Assembly: GCA_013288145.1 (NCBI GenBank)
Contig: JABDCJ010000010.1
Coordinates: 301 to 53,255, forward strand
Direction: 5' to 3'
From: Nitrososphaerota archaeon
Lineage (GTDB): Archaea; Thermoproteota; Nitrososphaeria; Nitrososphaerales; CADDZS01
DNA: 52,955 nucleotides
Position numbers and translations under genes: made by a program. Positions 52,217-52,955 of the stretch are shown in pieces. Below the pieces are notes generated by a model, which had not been told where the DNA came from, did no database searches, and saw nothing but the letters and a program-made list of their open reading frames with translations. Position 1 is the first letter of the stretch, and each line of letters begins with the position of its first letter.

Positions 52217-52711
52217 TTACTCTTCTTTTATTGCCTGCTCGAACCAGAGATCAAGATCATCTTCCTCATCGTCTGATTCTTCTTTTTCCTTGATTCCCTT
52301 AATCTCGATGACCTTAGGCTGTTTTTTCTCTTCTTCAAGCGGCTTGGGTTCTGAAGTCTTCGGTGGTTTTATTTCCGGCGGAGGCAACTCGGCAACCTCA
52401 CCTTCTTTTACCGTTACCTTCTCTTCTATGATTGGAATGGGGTCACTCTTGTCAACAATGGGAGCCGGTGGTGAAGGAATTACTTCTTGCGTTTCCTCTC
52501 TTCCCGATTGCTGCACAACCAAAACTGGTTTGGGCTGTTCCTTTGGAGCGGCGACCAAAGGCGCGGCGACCGGAAGTTCGATCTCCATCTCGTCCAGCTC
52601 TACTGAACGGATCACTTTTTCGACCTCCTCAAGTGCCTTGATTTCAAGGGTTTTTGAAATCTTCTTTTCTGAATCTAGCCGCTTGACCTCAATCCGCTTT
52701 TCGGAAAGCAT
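52217..52711 (-). CDS. Acidic, proline-rich protein of unknown function
   Basis: About 164 residues from the ATG at 52711 (MLSEKRIEVKRLD). The first 50 residues are charged and helical; then proline/glutamate/lysine-rich sequence, ending in a very acidic DDEEDDLDLWFEQAIKEE tail. The open frame reaches 52858, but the extra part overlaps the divergent PIN-like gene, so I use the inner ATG. The acidic tryptophan-containing tip looks like a peptide that docks onto another protein. Not recognised. Confidence 0.55.
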   Translation of the reverse strand: MLSEKRIEVKRLDSEKKISKTLEIKALEEVEKVIRSVELDEMEIELPVAAPLVAAPKEQPKPVLVVQQSGREETQEVIPSPPAPIVDKSDPIPIIEEKVTVKEGEVAELPPPEIKPPKTSEPKPLEEEKKQPKVIEIKGIKEKEESDDEEDDLDLWFEQAIKEE

Positions 52712-52826
52712 CAAAGTAAGAGATCTCGTGATCGAACTCAGAAGGATGAAGCCTGTCCGAAACGCAATGGCAATCTGCCTGAAAAACAGAATGTTTGATG
52801 GATTTCTATTTCCCCTTACCATTCTC

Positions 52827-52955
52827 ATGACGAGCCGGGTCGTCGCTATTGATTCCAACGTTTGTTTTTTGCTCCAAGAGCGGCTGAACTCTGATGAATC
52901 TAAAATCGGACTGCGCGATGTCGGCCGTGACTATGCACTTGATATTGTAAGACAG
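52827..52955 (+). CDS. PIN-like domain protein, 5' part (runs off the right edge)
   Basis: The ATG at 52827 opens a frame of 43 residues to the edge. It begins VVAIDSNVCFLLQERL, which resembles the first strand of a PIN nuclease domain with the first metal aspartate at D9. The start overlaps the long version of the divergent acidic-protein frame. Only the 5' part is visible, so the assignment is tentative. Confidence 0.5.
   Translation, partial: MTSRVVAIDSNVCFLLQERLNSDESKIGLRDVGRDYALDIVRQ

Noticed and set aside
52712..52858. N-terminal extension of the acidic protein to the TTG at 52858
   Set aside because: It would overlap the start of the divergent PIN-like gene, and its composition differs from the rest.
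1..52955. CRISPR arrays, insertion sequences, phage genes, rRNA
   Set aside because: No regularly spaced repeats, transposase or integrase motifs, phage structural proteins or rRNA-like sequence were seen on reading through the window.

Overview
The window reads as a mid-GC archaeal chromosome, most likely a soil or sediment member of the Nitrososphaerota (Thaumarchaeota) outside the classical ammonia oxidisers; that placement is inference. The archaeal evidence is a tRNA-His interrupted by two bulge-helix-bulge introns, TATA elements about 26-30 bases before leaderless starts, many TTG starts, a geranylgeranyl reductase for ether lipids, a DUF35/thiolase pair, two F420-type luciferase-like (LLM) oxidoreductases and a small stand-alone Toprim protein. 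No rRNA, CRISPR array, insertion sequence or phage gene was seen.

Left end (1-3.8 kb): gene-poor DNA with a small B-box-type zinc protein, then a class III adenylyl cyclase/TolB-like/TPR protein followed by a cyclic-nucleotide-binding protein, a candidate cAMP synthesis-and-sensing pair, and an SCP2-like protein.

Main region (3.9-41.2 kb): a dense catabolic island of short convergent, divergent and overlapping units. It holds five Gfo/Idh/MocA dehydrogenases, four xylose-isomerase-like TIM barrels, two enolase-superfamily dehydratase-like enzymes, two SDRs, one zinc MDR dehydrogenase, an FGGY kinase, a class II aldolase, a beta-keto acid cleavage enzyme (BKACE), a D-2-hydroxyacid dehydrogenase, two LLM oxidoreductases, an amidase, a D-threonine-aldolase-like PLP enzyme, an UlaG-like metallo-hydrolase, a LUD/iron-sulfur lactate-oxidation module, a cytochrome P450, an MFS carrier and an orphan family-5 substrate-binding protein. 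No glycoside hydrolase or ABC permease is present. The simplest reading is uptake of small oxidised sugars, glycosides or sugar acids, oxidation to keto forms, epimerisation or lyase steps, dehydration, phosphorylation and C-C cleavage to two- and three-carbon acids. The substrate cannot be read from the sequence.

Right part (41.3-53 kb): housekeeping and small genes: BioY, a HIT protein, a VapBC-like toxin-antitoxin pair behind a triple CAATTG repeat, the double-intron tRNA-His, a Toprim protein, HtpX with an alpha/beta hydrolase that lacks an ordinary start codon, an ArsB/NhaD-type transporter, endonuclease III, a DUF2203 protein, a DUSP23-like phosphatase, geranylgeranyl reductase and two proline-rich proteins of unknown role. 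A PIN-like gene runs off the right edge.
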